In this document: positions 25,147-34,200 of the stretch, piece by piece | How positions within the stretch are numbered: the stretch's first letter is position 1 | Layout of the letters: each line of letters starts with the position of its first letter | NCBI GenBank assembly: GCA_903820285.1 | Contig: CAIJGS010000317.1 | Location: 1 to 36,818, forward strand | Reading direction: 5' to 3' | Origin: an uncultured Verrucomicrobia subdivision 3 bacterium | GTDB taxonomy: Bacteria > Verrucomicrobiota > Verrucomicrobiia > Limisphaerales > UBA11358 | Length of the DNA stretch: 36,818 nt | Notes under the pieces: generated by a model | The model's database searches: none | Told to the model about the DNA's origin: nothing | Seen by the model: only the letters and a program-made list of their open reading frames with translations | Translations under genes and position numbers: made by a program

Positions 25147-26385
25147 ATGATTTTTAATGTGGGGATGAGCATTTGGATTCTCGCTTTTGTTTTAATGGCC
25201 TGCCTGGGGGCCCTTGGTTTCCGGCAGGGAGCCATCCGCGTGGCGTTCTCGTTTGTCGCCATCATTCTGGCCACGCTGCTGGCGGTGCCGCTCTCCGGCC
25301 TGTTCAAGCCGCTGCTGCCCTGGTTTGGGGTCAAGAACCCGGTGCTCATCTGGGCGATCGCGCCGTTCCTGGCTTTCTGGCTCGTGCAGGGACTCATCAA
25401 ATACGCCGCCTTCCACGTGCACCGCAACCGCGAAGTCTTTTATAAGCACAAGGCCAGTGAACTGGAATTGTCGCTCTGGACCCGCATCAACAGCCGGCTC
25501 GGCCTGTGCCTGGGTCTGCTGAATGGCACGGCGTATTTCATCATCATTTGCTTCGTAATTTTCAACCTGAGCTACTGGACCACCCAGGTGGGGGCCTCCA
25601 CCAACCAGCCCTTCGCGGTGCGGTTGGTGAATCAGCTCGGCAGCGATCTGGAAGCCACTGGCCTGGCCCGGGCCGCGCAGGGTGTGGGCAAACTGCCCGC
25701 GGATTTCTATCGCGATGCTGATATGACCGGTTTCCTGCTGCAAAACCCGCAGGTGGGCCCGCGTTTGCAGACTTACCCGGGATTGACCTCATTTTTTCAA
25801 CGTCCGGAAATCCAGTCATACCTGACCGACCAGAACTTCACCAACCTGATTTCCACCGGCGGCGCGGTGGGCGATCTCTGGAATTCAGGTCCCGTGCAGC
25901 AGTTCTTTGGCGATGTCGGGCTGCGGCAGCTGGTCACCGGCGAATTTCAGACGAATTACGATGATCTGCTGGGCTATCTCCAGACCGGCAAATCCGCGAA
26001 ATACGACGGCGAAAAAATCCTCGGCAACTGGACGGTGAACATCAATGTGACCCTGGCCTGGATGCGGCAGGAGCGGCCCAAGATGACGGCGAACGAAATG
26101 CGCGCCGCCCGCGCCTGGTATACGCAAGCGTATGGCAAGACCACCCTGCTGGCGACCGGCGAAGGCGAAATTTTCATCAAGAATTATCCGGTGCCCAAGA
26201 AGGAAGACGGCAAAGCCCCGACCACCGACTTGATTGACGTGCAAGGTCACTGGACCAAGAGCGACGCCGGCTACGACCTGGATTTGAAGGTCAACGACCA
26301 GGACAAGTTTTACAGCGGTCCCGCCGATGCCCTGCGCATGACGCTGAAGGACGGCCGGAACCAGCTGATTTTTGACCGGGAGTGA
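25147..26385 (+). CDS. CvpA-like membrane protein
   Basis: A 412-residue protein. The first about 150 residues hold four hydrophobic segments in the pattern of the CvpA/colicin V production family (WILAFVLMACLGALGFRQG, then AIILATLLAVPLSGLF, IAPFLAFWLVQGLI and YFIIICFVIFNL). The soluble remainder has no recognised domain, but contains a repeat-free C-terminal part ending TLKDGRNQLIFDRE. Starts ATG 25147 and ATG 25165 are both possible; an AGG lies just before the first. CvpA proteins affect secretion, envelope integrity or biofilm in other bacteria; the role here is open. Confidence 0.65.
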   Translation: MIFNVGMSIWILAFVLMACLGALGFRQGAIRVAFSFVAIILATLLAVPLSGLFKPLLPWFGVKNPVLIWAIAPFLAFWLVQGLIKYAAFHVHRNREVFYKHKASELELSLWTRINSRLGLCLGLLNGTAYFIIICFVIFNLSYWTTQVGASTNQPFAVRLVNQLGSDLEATGLARAAQGVGKLPADFYRDADMTGFLLQNPQVGPRLQTYPGLTSFFQRPEIQSYLTDQNFTNLISTGGAVGDLWNSGPVQQFFGDVGLRQLVTGEFQTNYDDLLGYLQTGKSAKYDGEKILGNWTVNINVTLAWMRQERPKMTANEMRAARAWYTQAYGKTTLLATGEGEIFIKNYPVPKKEDGKAPTTDLIDVQGHWTKSDAGYDLDLKVNDQDKFYSGPADALRMTLKDGRNQLIFDRE

Positions 26386-26704
26386 TGGCTGGTTTAACCT
26401 CGAATTGACACGAATAAACACGTAGGGGGCAATTCGGCGGCAATATAGTGTAACGCTCGCCCTCACCCCGGCCCTCTCCCCCAGAAGAGGGAGAAACGGT
26501 TGCCGCGTCTGGAGAATGATCAAGCTGCTGGATTGGTCGGACGGGTGGACGAACGATTGGAAAATGGGTCAGGAGAAAATCTTCTCCCCGGAGGAGAAAG
26601 GATACAGGTGAGGGCGATCATTGCCACTAACTTGCCCGGCAATCTTCGCCCAGGTTTCTTTTGGCTGGACAGCCAGTGTCCACCTTCCCTGATACTCTAT
26701 CGGC
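26386..26704. repeat. Gene-free stretch holding an inverted-repeat element
   Basis: Apart from the element at 26457-26617 I see nothing gene-like in this 319-bp gap. The final 80 bp before the YedK-like gene should carry its promoter, but I cannot assign boxes with confidence. Confidence 0.5.
26457..26617. mobile_element. 161-bp palindromic element with 11-bp terminal inverted repeats
   Basis: TCGCCCTCACC (26457-26467) and GGTGAGGGCGA (26607-26617) are perfect inverted ends. Inside are hairpins CCCTCT/AGAGGG (26472-26491) and GGAGAA/TTCTCC (26572-26587). No coding capacity is seen. It resembles the non-autonomous CCTCACCC...GGGTGAGG intergenic elements found in several phyla. No flanking duplication is obvious. 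Confidence 0.6.
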
Positions 26705-27460
26705 ATGTGTGGACGTTATACGGCGGCGAAAGATTTTGGCGAACTGCTCCGGTTGATCGGGGTGGTCATGGCCCGGGTGCCGTTCTTCGCCCCGCGCTAC
26801 AATATCGCACCCACGCAAATCGCGCCGGTCATTTGCCAGGAAAACCACCAGCCGGTGGTCCGGCTCATGCGCTGGGGGCTGATTCCCTCATGGGCCAAGG
26901 ATGTGAGCGTGGGCAATGCGCTCATCAATGCCCGGTCCGAATCTCTGGGCAGCCGCGCGGCCTTCCGCGAGTCATTCAAACAACGACGCTGCCTGATTCC
27001 GGCGGACAGTTTTTATGAATGGCAGGAGCGCGCGGGCAAGCGCCAGCCCTTCCGGGTGATGCTCAAGAGCGGCGAACCTTTTTGCTTTGCCGGGCTCTGG
27101 GACCGCTGGATCCGCCCGCCCTCGCGGGCGAATTACGATTCCGACCTGGCGGAAGCCCCGCCCAGCGAGACGATTGATTCCTTCACCATCATCACCCAGC
27201 CGGCCAATGCCGCCATGACGCCGCTGCATGAACGGATGCCTGTGCTGATCGCGCCGGAACATTTTACCTGGTGGCTGAATGACACCAATCCGCAGAGCGA
27301 AGCCCATCTCATGGCGCTGGGCCATCCGCTGAACGAGCCATTAAAGATTTATCCCGTAAGCGACAGCGTGAACAGCCCCAAGGTGGATGATCCCCGGTGC
27401 CTGGTGCCCGTGCAGATTGACCGGGACTTTTTCGAGCGCCAATGGTGGGGGGATAGTTGA
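26705..27460 (+). CDS. yedK: SOS response-associated peptidase (YedK/HMCES)
   Basis: A 251-residue protein of the SRAP family, which forms a covalent thiazolidine link with abasic sites in single-stranded DNA to protect replication. The catalytic cysteine C2 follows the initiator Met (MCGRYT), which fixes the start at ATG 26705. Other key residues: RYNIAPTQ for DNA binding, NARSES, the glutamate E105 in DSFYEW, and the histidine H175 in LHERMPVL. The region around 137-155 carries an insertion compared with the E. coli protein. It appears monocistronic. Confidence 0.95.
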   Translation: MCGRYTAAKDFGELLRLIGVVMARVPFFAPRYNIAPTQIAPVICQENHQPVVRLMRWGLIPSWAKDVSVGNALINARSESLGSRAAFRESFKQRRCLIPADSFYEWQERAGKRQPFRVMLKSGEPFCFAGLWDRWIRPPSRANYDSDLAEAPPSETIDSFTIITQPANAAMTPLHERMPVLIAPEHFTWWLNDTNPQSEAHLMALGHPLNEPLKIYPVSDSVNSPKVDDPRCLVPVQIDRDFFERQWWGDS

Positions 27461-27521
27461 TATTTCATCGGCGGGCGGACGTGAACAAATAAACGGCGTG
27501 GCCAAAGGTCGGGCGCCCTAA

Positions 27522-27782
27522 TCAGCCACAAAACGTACCAAGCTTGTTCAACCCTGCGAACAGTAGTAAAACGATTGGAATCGCAATCACAACCGACAGC
27601 CAATCGGGCGTGCCGGCATATCGCTGCAAATAGAAAAAACAGATCACGCAACAAATCAAGAATGCGATGATGACCGCCGGGAAAGTATAAATCGGCCGGC
27701 CCGTCGGATAAGCCATGCCGCAGTGTGGGCAACCTTTGGCTTTCGCAGCCAATTCTTTGTGACAATAGAGGCACTCTTGCAT
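27522..27782 (-). CDS. Small zinc-ribbon membrane protein
   Basis: An 86-residue protein. An N-terminal zinc ribbon has two CxxC pairs (ECLYCHKEL and GCPHCGMAYPTG), followed by two membrane segments (AVIIAFLICCVICFFYL and LSVVIAIPIVLLLFAGL). Such proteins are widespread but of unknown role. The ATG at 27782 has AGCTGACGT before it, without a strong Shine-Dalgarno. Confidence 0.75.
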   Translation of the reverse strand: MQECLYCHKELAAKAKGCPHCGMAYPTGRPIYTFPAVIIAFLICCVICFFYLQRYAGTPDWLSVVIAIPIVLLLFAGLNKLGTFCG

Positions 27783-27827
27783 ACGTCAGCTAAAATAAGG
27801 AGGTGACTTGGCTTGGCGCAACAAAGC

Positions 27828-27918
27828 AATGCCTGCATACCCACCACTTCACGGCGGGAACTCCGACATCAGCCTTCGCCTCACAGCTATGGCCCGACAA
27901 AATGGTGGCTAGCTCCTG
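27828..27918. repeat. Imperfect long palindrome between small genes
   Basis: The outer arms GCATACCCACCA and TGGTGGCTAGC are near-complements about 70 bp apart, with further short pairings inside (GGG/CCC, CATAGC/GCTGATG). It lies between two small membrane-protein genes. It recalls an integron attC site in size, but the required terminal core sequences are not present. Confidence 0.35.
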
Positions 27919-27922
27919 CGAA

Positions 27923-28387
27923 TTACGCGTTGCTCTCATTTGGAGTTAACGGTGCCTGCGGTTTGTTTGCTAGAAGGTGGAGGGCTAATACAAGGCATAC
28001 GATGGCGAACGCGCCATAGAGTGGTACGCGAAGTGCGGGCAAATCATGAAGTGACATCTCTGGTCTGGGCCAACCGGCAGGCAATACCGCTGCAGCGGTT
28101 ACATAACTCGCGCGGTAGATAGCGGCCGCTCCCATACTAACCACCGCACCGACGGCCAAGTAGAGGAAAAACCGGCGTCGCGATTTGCTAAAAATGACGG
28201 CAGCAGCAAAAAGAATACCACAGCCAAAGGCAAAACGGCTGTGGACGGTAAAAGACTCAGCAGGACTCATTGATACAAGCGAGCCACCAAACTCAACAGC
28301 AAGCCACCGAAATGTGGTTTCCACAATTACAAAGCCAAGGATGGTCCCAAAAAGGAACGCCACAAAAGTTATCGCCGTCTTTTTCAT
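27923..28387 (-). CDS. Hypothetical membrane protein
   Basis: A 154-residue protein from ATG 28387 (MKKTAITFVAFLFG). A start at ATG 28435 would overlap the upstream stop (ATGA) and add 16 residues without hydrophobic character, so the later start is preferred. Four hydrophobic segments are present (about 5-25, 52-70, 77-97 and 125-145). I recognise no domain. The downstream end reads PLTPNESNA. Confidence 0.6.
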   Translation of the reverse strand: MKKTAITFVAFLFGTILGFVIVETTFRWLAVEFGGSLVSMSPAESFTVHSRFAFGCGILFAAAVIFSKSRRRFFLYLAVGAVVSMGAAAIYRASYVTAAAVLPAGWPRPEMSLHDLPALRVPLYGAFAIVCLVLALHLLANKPQAPLTPNESNA

Positions 28388-28431
28388 GATTCCAGAATGT
28401 GCATAGCAATGGTTAGGCTTCGTGGTCATAT

Positions 28432-28812
28432 TCATGGAAACGGGTCAAACAAAAGTTCGCAAAACAGAACCCAAGCCCACAACGCCGGCAAGGTAATTAC
28501 TGGACCAACGAGAGACTTTGCGATCGCTTTTGAATGCTTGCGCAGCGGCAAAAAGGAAGCGGCATAAGAAGCGGCGAACAATGAGCCCAGCCACGACCAT
28601 GGTGCGCCCCAGTCAATAATGCGCATCCAATGCGGGCTGAAATAAAAACCCAAATACCAAAGCCCACTAAAAACGAAGAGAACAAGGATGTTCAAAATCA
28701 AAACGGACCCGACCATACGGAAGGAGCCAAAAAGTGTCCGCATCACCATGATGGCAAAAGGCATCAACACCAGCCATGCCATCAATAAAATTGGACCATC
28801 GAATTCACTCAT
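28432..28812 (-). CDS. Hypothetical membrane protein
   Basis: A 126-residue protein from ATG 28812 (MSEFDGPILLMAW). The longer frame to 28872 adds 20 Ser/His-rich residues that look non-coding. Four hydrophobic segments are visible (ILLMAWLVLMPFAIMVM, GSVLILNILVLFVFSGLWYL, WLGSLFAASYAASFL, ITLPALWAWVLFCELLF). No known family. Its stop is 44 nt before the start of the next gene. Confidence 0.55.
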   Translation of the reverse strand: MSEFDGPILLMAWLVLMPFAIMVMRTLFGSFRMVGSVLILNILVLFVFSGLWYLGFYFSPHWMRIIDWGAPWSWLGSLFAASYAASFLPLRKHSKAIAKSLVGPVITLPALWAWVLFCELLFDPFP

Positions 28813-28941
28813 AACTTGATGGTGCTTGGAGTGCTGACTTGACGAGGCGTAACGCAGGTAAGCCGGCACCACCGCCGCCTCGCCGTATGGATTGCAGCCG
28901 CAGTGGAAACGGCACGTCGCTTCGGCAATTGCTCGTTTGGC

Positions 28942-29154
28942 CTAGTCATCTTCCAATCCTTGGCAAAATATTCGGGCCAGTTTCTTGCTGAATATCATAA
29001 AGCAGCAGCCAAAGATGAACAGGCCAGCATCTTCCGTGAACACAGAAAAGTCACGTCGACTAACGATGGCTGCCACCGAATCAATGAAGCCACTGAAAAT
29101 GAACATTGCTCCGATAATACGGAAAATGAGAGCAGCGATGTTTTTAAGTTTCAT
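28942..29154 (-). CDS. Hypothetical small membrane protein
   Basis: A 70-residue protein from ATG 29154 (MKLKNIAALIFRIIG). It has two membrane segments (about 5-28 and 42-60, GLFIFGCCFMIFSKKLARIF). The longer frame to 29250 includes unlikely sequence. No family is recognised. It is the first of four small same-strand membrane-protein genes. Confidence 0.55.
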   Translation of the reverse strand: MKLKNIAALIFRIIGAMFIFSGFIDSVAAIVSRRDFSVFTEDAGLFIFGCCFMIFSKKLARIFCQGLEDD

Positions 29155-29293
29155 GGCGGGTGTGTGCAGCCTAAAGCACATTGAGCCACTGGGTTGTGGT
29201 ATGCGCCTTTCACAGACTCGTTTGTATTCCATTTTTACCAGCGTGTCCACAGGTATTTAGCCAAACAGGGTGGCCGGGCGCGCAACGTGAAGT

Positions 29294-29349
29294 GGCGCTG
29301 ACTGGCAGTCGGCTGTATCGCGGATTGGAAATCCGCCCGCGTGGAATAC
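29294..29349 (+). repeat. Two-hairpin dispersed repeat, copy 2
   Basis: First hairpin GCTGACT-GGC-AGTCGGC (29297-29313) has one G-U pair; second hairpin GCGGATT-GGA-AATCCGC (29320-29336) is perfect. The 6-nt spacing and the trailing GTGGAAT (29341-29347) match copy 1 at 21035-21091. Most differences between copies are single substitutions, several in stems. Confidence 0.8.
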
Positions 29350-29391
29350 GCCAGCACCTTTCGCCTGACTACCCCCTGCAGATTACCAATC

Positions 29392-29714
29392 TTGTCATTA
29401 CCCACAGCATTTTGGAGTTGGATAAGTGCCGCACTGGAATGAGGCAAAAACGATAATGTTTTCAATGGCGGGGCGGGTTTGCGGGTACCAAGCCGCGGCC
29501 TCCCATCCGGCCTCCGGCCACCTTCCCCCATTCGATGGGGGAAGGAGAATCGTTGGGGGCGATACCTGGGGTGGCGGCCCATCCAATGGGCCTTACCCCA
29601 GGCTAATATCCTGCATCCCTATAGGATGCTCAGAGGCGCAGCCGTTGTTTTACCGCGCAATGCAACATGATAGCAAACCTTATTCGACATCCACAAAAAT
29701 GTGGGTAATGACAA
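29392..29714. mobile_element. 323-bp MITE-like element with 15-bp TIRs
   Basis: TTGTCATTACCCACA (29392-29406) and TGTGGGTAATGACAA (29700-29714) are perfect terminal inverted repeats, with weaker similarity extending about 25 bp further inward. The 11-bp sequence GATTACCAATC flanks the element directly on both sides (29381-29391 and 29715-29725), as a target-site duplication would. It encodes no transposase. Inside are three strong hairpins: 29521-29545 (11-bp arms CCTTCCCCCAT), 29565-29602 (CCTGGGGT arms around GGCCCAT/ATGGGCC) and 29613-29629 (GCATCC arms). Caution: GATT-NNN-AATC is itself palindromic, so the TIRs could instead be 26 bp with a mismatched centre. Confidence 0.75.
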
Positions 29715-29836
29715 GATTACCAATCGGCGCTACAATTTTTGGCCATACTTACAGTGTTGAGCTGCACCTTGGTTGCCATAATAAATCCGTGAATACCCCC
29801 ATGCGAGCGATCAAGCTGCGTCCAACCCATGTCGGC

Positions 29837-30769
29837 TCACCGGACCGACAGTAAAATGACATAATCCCCAAGATGGGCCAAAGGGAGGGCGGCATCGCTG
29901 GCGTAGGTGCCAGGCCAGTTGGTCCGGACTTGGGTGACGGTCAAAGGTGTCGGGCAGCAGGTATCCAGCGTTTCGCCGCCCATGTCAACATGCCACAGGG
30001 TATTGGTGGCGGTAGTGGTAGCCCGATAAAAGATTTCGCAGGTGGCATTGGAACCATGGGCAGAGATGGGCACGCTGGTGCCTAGGACATCCGGTTGGCC
30101 GAGGCGATAGAACCCTTCGCCGGGCGTTCCCTGGACAGGGAAAATGCCGGCCTCTTTCAGGTCAATTACTTGCAGTCGGGTGGTCATATCGCCGGGACAT
30201 TCCACGCGCAGCCGTTCGGCGAACTGGCCGGGCCGGGAATCTACTGACCGCACAGTGACGTGGAACTGGTCGGTGATGGAGGTAATATGAATCTGACTTT
30301 CGTGCCAAAACCAGGCGGATACCAGCAGTGCCGGCACCAGCAGAACCAGGATGACCATGCCGGCGGCCTGCATGAAAAACGTGCCCAACGACCTGATCAG
30401 GCCTTTTGTTACCGATGGTTTCATCGGCGGGACGATTTCCAGCATGGGTGGGGTGGGAGTCGTTTCCGTTTCGGCAATTTTCCGGACGGCACTCCAATCC
30501 ATTACCTTCTGGTAAAAGGGCCAGCATCGCCGGGCATTACGAAATTGCTGATCAAGGTAAAACAGAATCCCGAGCATCAGTCCCGAGACCACACCGCACG
30601 CTACGGGATGACCGGTGAAAACACAGAAGGCGATCAGCAGGCCAAAATAGATGGCCAGCCGGCAAAAGCGTTTGGCATTGTCACGCAGGTAGTAACCAAG
30701 GCGTAGGCCACCACGTTCACGGGTGGTGAGCAGCAGCCGGGCCAGCTTTTTTTCGTAGGATGGTGTCAT
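29837..30769 (-). CDS. Hypothetical membrane protein
   Basis: A 310-residue protein. The basic N-terminus is followed by two close hydrophobic segments (about 36-52, AIYFGLLIAFCVFTG; about 55-70, ACGVVSGLMLGILFYL). A cytoplasmic Pro-rich stretch (TTPTPPMLEIVPP) leads to a third segment at about 133-153 (AAGMVILVLLVPALLVSAWF). The last about 150 residues look like an extracytoplasmic beta-rich domain with cysteines. No family recognised. The gene is followed on the other side by repeats and preceded by a tRNA gene. Confidence 0.65.
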   Translation of the reverse strand: MTPSYEKKLARLLLTTRERGGLRLGYYLRDNAKRFCRLAIYFGLLIAFCVFTGHPVACGVVSGLMLGILFYLDQQFRNARRCWPFYQKVMDWSAVRKIAETETTPTPPMLEIVPPMKPSVTKGLIRSLGTFFMQAAGMVILVLLVPALLVSAWFWHESQIHITSITDQFHVTVRSVDSRPGQFAERLRVECPGDMTTRLQVIDLKEAGIFPVQGTPGEGFYRLGQPDVLGTSVPISAHGSNATCEIFYRATTTATNTLWHVDMGGETLDTCCPTPLTVTQVRTNWPGTYASDAALPLAHLGDYVILLSVR

Positions 30770-30932
30770 CAGCCTGTCTGTCCGGATGAGATTTAATGTT
30801 CATTCTGATCGGACTCGTGTCCATGGTCAGCGGCGGCAGCCAGCGGGTCAACATCATTTCGGACAGGGAGATATCGGCCCCAAAAGACGGTGGGCCATGG
30901 AAAATGCAAAACAGGGAAAAACTGGAATCAAA

Positions 30933-31010
30933 TGGTCGGGGCGGGGAGATTTGAACTCCCGACCTCTTGCACCCCAAGCAAGCGCGCTAGCCGGGCTACG
31001 CTACGCCCCG
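30933..31010 (-). tRNA. tRNA-Pro, anticodon GGG
   Basis: On the minus strand the acceptor stem is CGGGGCG/CGCCCCG, the anticodon stem CTTGC/GCAAG carries the loop TTGGGGT with anticodon GGG, and the T arm is GGGAG-TTCAAAT-CTCCC. The discriminator A and an encoded CCA (30933-30935) finish the gene. This tRNA reads CCC and CCU proline codons. Confidence 0.95.
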
Positions 31011-31238
31011 AACCATTGGAGCGTTGATAATATCAGGACCGGGCAGGTTTTCAATGGGAAATCTTCATTCATTTCGGTTTTCTAAAACCACGATGAATGG
31101 TGTCCAGCACCGAGAGTTAAAGCCTTGCCGGCGAGGCAAACACGATCCGATATGCAGATGGATGGCAACGAAACCGGTACCGGTGGCGGAATTGACTTCC
31201 GGAATCCTGCTTGCCACAGTGGGGCCGAAATCAACCCA

Positions 31239-34200
31239 ATGAGCCACCCGCAGGAAAAACCGCAGGACCCGCCCGGCGACGAACCGGTGATGAACAGCAC
31301 CGTGCGCGGGGACTTGCTGCGGGCCAATACCTCGGTGGCCATTGTGCTGATGGCGGTGCTGGCGCTGGCCTTGGTGGCCATCTTTGGCGGACTGCGAGCG
31401 GCCCGGAACCGCGAGCGGGCCGAGGCGGCCGAGGCCGACAGCCGGGAGCGTTTGCAAACCGCCTATACCGAGCAGGCCCGGGCCATTCGCGTTTCCGGGG
31501 AGGCCGGCAGCCGCGCGGCGGCGATTGCGGTGATCAGCAATGCCGTGGCCATCCATCCTTCCCCGGAATTGCGCACGGAGGCCATCGCCTGCCTGGCGCT
31601 GTCTGACCTGGTGCAGGAGGGGCCGCTGGTCCCCACGCCCAAAGATCTGCCGCGTGTGGAAATGGATTCCCGGCTACGCTACTTTGCCTACGGTACGTCT
31701 GCAGGCAATGTGCTGATACATAGTCTGGCGGATGGCAGCGAATCATTCCTGCTCACGGCGGCGGCGCTGGGTAGCCCGCCGCGCGGACCGGTGGGGGAAC
31801 TCTCGTTCAGTCCGGACGGGCGCTTGCTGGCGGCGCGGTTCAGCAGCGGCGCGGCGGTGGTCTGGAATCTGGACTCCCGCCAGCCGGTTTTTGCCACCGG
31901 CCTGGCCGAAACCAACACCAAACCGTTGCTGCCATTGAACGGGCTGATGTTCTCGGCCGATTCGCGGCGGCTGATTTTCAGCGACCGGGAAACCCAGGGC
32001 CGAATTTCGGTGGTCGATCTGGCCACCGGGCAAACTGTTCCCAGCCCTGTCGCAGTGGGCGGCAAGGTGTTCCGCCTGCGCCCGGACCTGAAGCAGGTGG
32101 CGGTGGTGACCGATACTTCTGTGGATATTCTTGAGTACCCGGCTGGAACCACCAACCAGACGGTCCGGCATCCGGCGCATGTGGACATGATCGAATGGTC
32201 GCCCGACGGGAAGCGGCTGGCGGTGTCGTGTGACAATGGCGACGTTGATCTCTGGGACCCGGAGCATAATGTGGAACGCCTGTTTGCCGGACACAGCGAA
32301 CGTTGCCTGCGCCTGAATTTCAGCCCGGACGGCACGCTGCTGTTTTCCAGCTCCCGGGATGGCACCACGCGGCTGTGGGATACGACCCTGTGCCGGCTGA
32401 TCGCCGTAGGTGCGGGCATGGGGCACATCTTCTCGCCGGATGGACATCGGATCGGCTTCTGGCGGCCGTGGGATGGCTTTGGCGTCTGGCGTATTTCGCC
32501 CAGCACCCTGTACTCGATTCATGCCTGCGATAAAAACGAAGGGCCGCTGGTATCGATTGATCTCTCGGCGGATGGCCGCTGGTGCGTGGGCACGCAAAGC
32601 AAGGGCATCCGCCTCTGGGATCTCGCGGCGGCCGACCGGGAAACCTATGTGCCCGGCACCTTCACGGGCGCGCGGGTCGCGATGGACGGGCGGTCACTGT
32701 TCGTCTGCCGCGACAGCGGCCTGGAGGTTTGGCCGCTGGCCACCAATGCGGCCGGCGGACTGGAGCTGCCACCTGCCGCGCCCCGGATAATTTCGGTACC
32801 CGGTCAGGCGGGAGCGCATGCGGTGGCGTTGAGCGGAGACGGCCGCTGGGTGCTCGTGGACTTGCCAGACCAGAGGCTGGTGCGAATGGACCTGACGGGG
32901 GCGGCAAACCCAGTAGTGATCCAAGGACGATGGCGGGCGCCAAATTTATTGAAAGGTCCGGCCAGCCCGACCGGCACCGGCCGGTACGCCCTCAGTCCGG
33001 ACGGCCAGTGGGTGGCCACGGGCTTTGGTTTTGCGGGCGACACGCCCAAGGTCTGGAACGCCAACAGTGGTGAACTGGCCATGGCATTGCCGGCGGACAC
33101 CTCGGTGGTGGGTTTTAGCCCGGATGGCCGCTGGCTGGGACTCGCGGGCATGAATGTCAATTCCATCTGGTCCACCGGCGGTTGGAAACTGCAGAAGTTG
33201 ATTTCCCGGGATGATGCCTCGCTGGTGCATGGGGCTTTGGCCTTTGTCGGCGGCGGCCTGATCGCCGCCTCCCGCACGCGCCAGACGGTGCAGTTGTATG
33301 ACTGGCAGGCCGGTGAAAAGATTTGTGATCTGGTCGCTCCGCTGGCGCAAAGCGTGAACAGTCTGCGCGTATCCGCCGACGGCTCAACCGTGGTGATGGC
33401 CACGGCGAGCGACATGGTGGAAGTCTGGCGGCTGGGCGAATTGCGGCAGGCGCTGGCCGCCATGAAGCTGGATTGGGGGATGCCACTGCCCGCCGCCGGC
33501 ACCGTCCCGCCCGCCGGCCGTTACGGCGCCGGGAGCTGGCAGGTCGCGGTTATCATCAGTCTGGGCGGCTTCACGCTGATTACGGTGCTGGCGTTGCTGA
33601 CCCTGCGGCGGCATCGCCGGGCGATTGAACGGTTCGTAATCGCCGAGGCCAAGGCGGCCCGGCGCAACCGTGAACTGGACCGGGCGAAGGTGGAATTGAT
33701 GCACAGCCACAAGATGCAGGCGCTGGGCACGCTGGCCACGGGCATCGCGCACGATTTCAACAACCTGTTGTCGGTGGTCCGCATGTCCAACAAACTCATT
33801 GGCCGTCAGGCTCCGGGCGATCCGGAAATCCAGGAGAATGTGGCGGATATCGAACAGGCGGTATTGCAGGGCAAAAATGTGGTCCGCGCCGTGCTCGGCT
33901 ATGGCCGGACCGGTCAGGAATCGGATGCGCCGGCCGAGGCCGGCCGGGTGGTGGAGGAAACCGTGGCCCTGTTGAGCCGGGAATTTTTGAGTGGCATCAC
34001 CCTCAGCTCGGAACTGGAACCGAATGCGCCCAAAGTGGCTTTGGGACGCGGGCTGCTGGAACAGATTCTGCTGAATCTGGTGGTGAACGCCTCGGAAGCC
34101 CTGCGCGGCGAGGGCCGCTTGAAAATCGTGCTCCGCTCGCTGCCGGCGGAAGCATTTCGCGCCCTCGTACTGCGCCCCCGGGCGGCGGAACATTATCTGG

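Larger units (their letters stand above)
29155..29836. repeat. Gene-free repeat cluster
   Basis: This 682-bp gap holds no credible gene. It contains the second copy of the two-hairpin repeat (29294-29349) and a complete TIR-bounded element (29392-29714), both described separately. The remaining 110 bp up to 29836 show no features I can name. Confidence 0.6.

Noticed and set aside
27813-29260. Integron attC sites between the small membrane-protein genes
   Set aside because: Near-complementary ends exist at one gap but the conserved core (RYYYAAC/GTTRRRY) is not met and other gaps do not fit; kept only as a low-interest finding.
29426-29854. A 142-residue frame in the repeat cluster
   Set aside because: It reads through the hairpins of the TIR element; composition is that of repeat DNA, not of a protein.
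30786-31085. A 99-residue frame across the tRNA region
   Set aside because: It covers the tRNA-Pro gene on the other strand and has no protein-like features.
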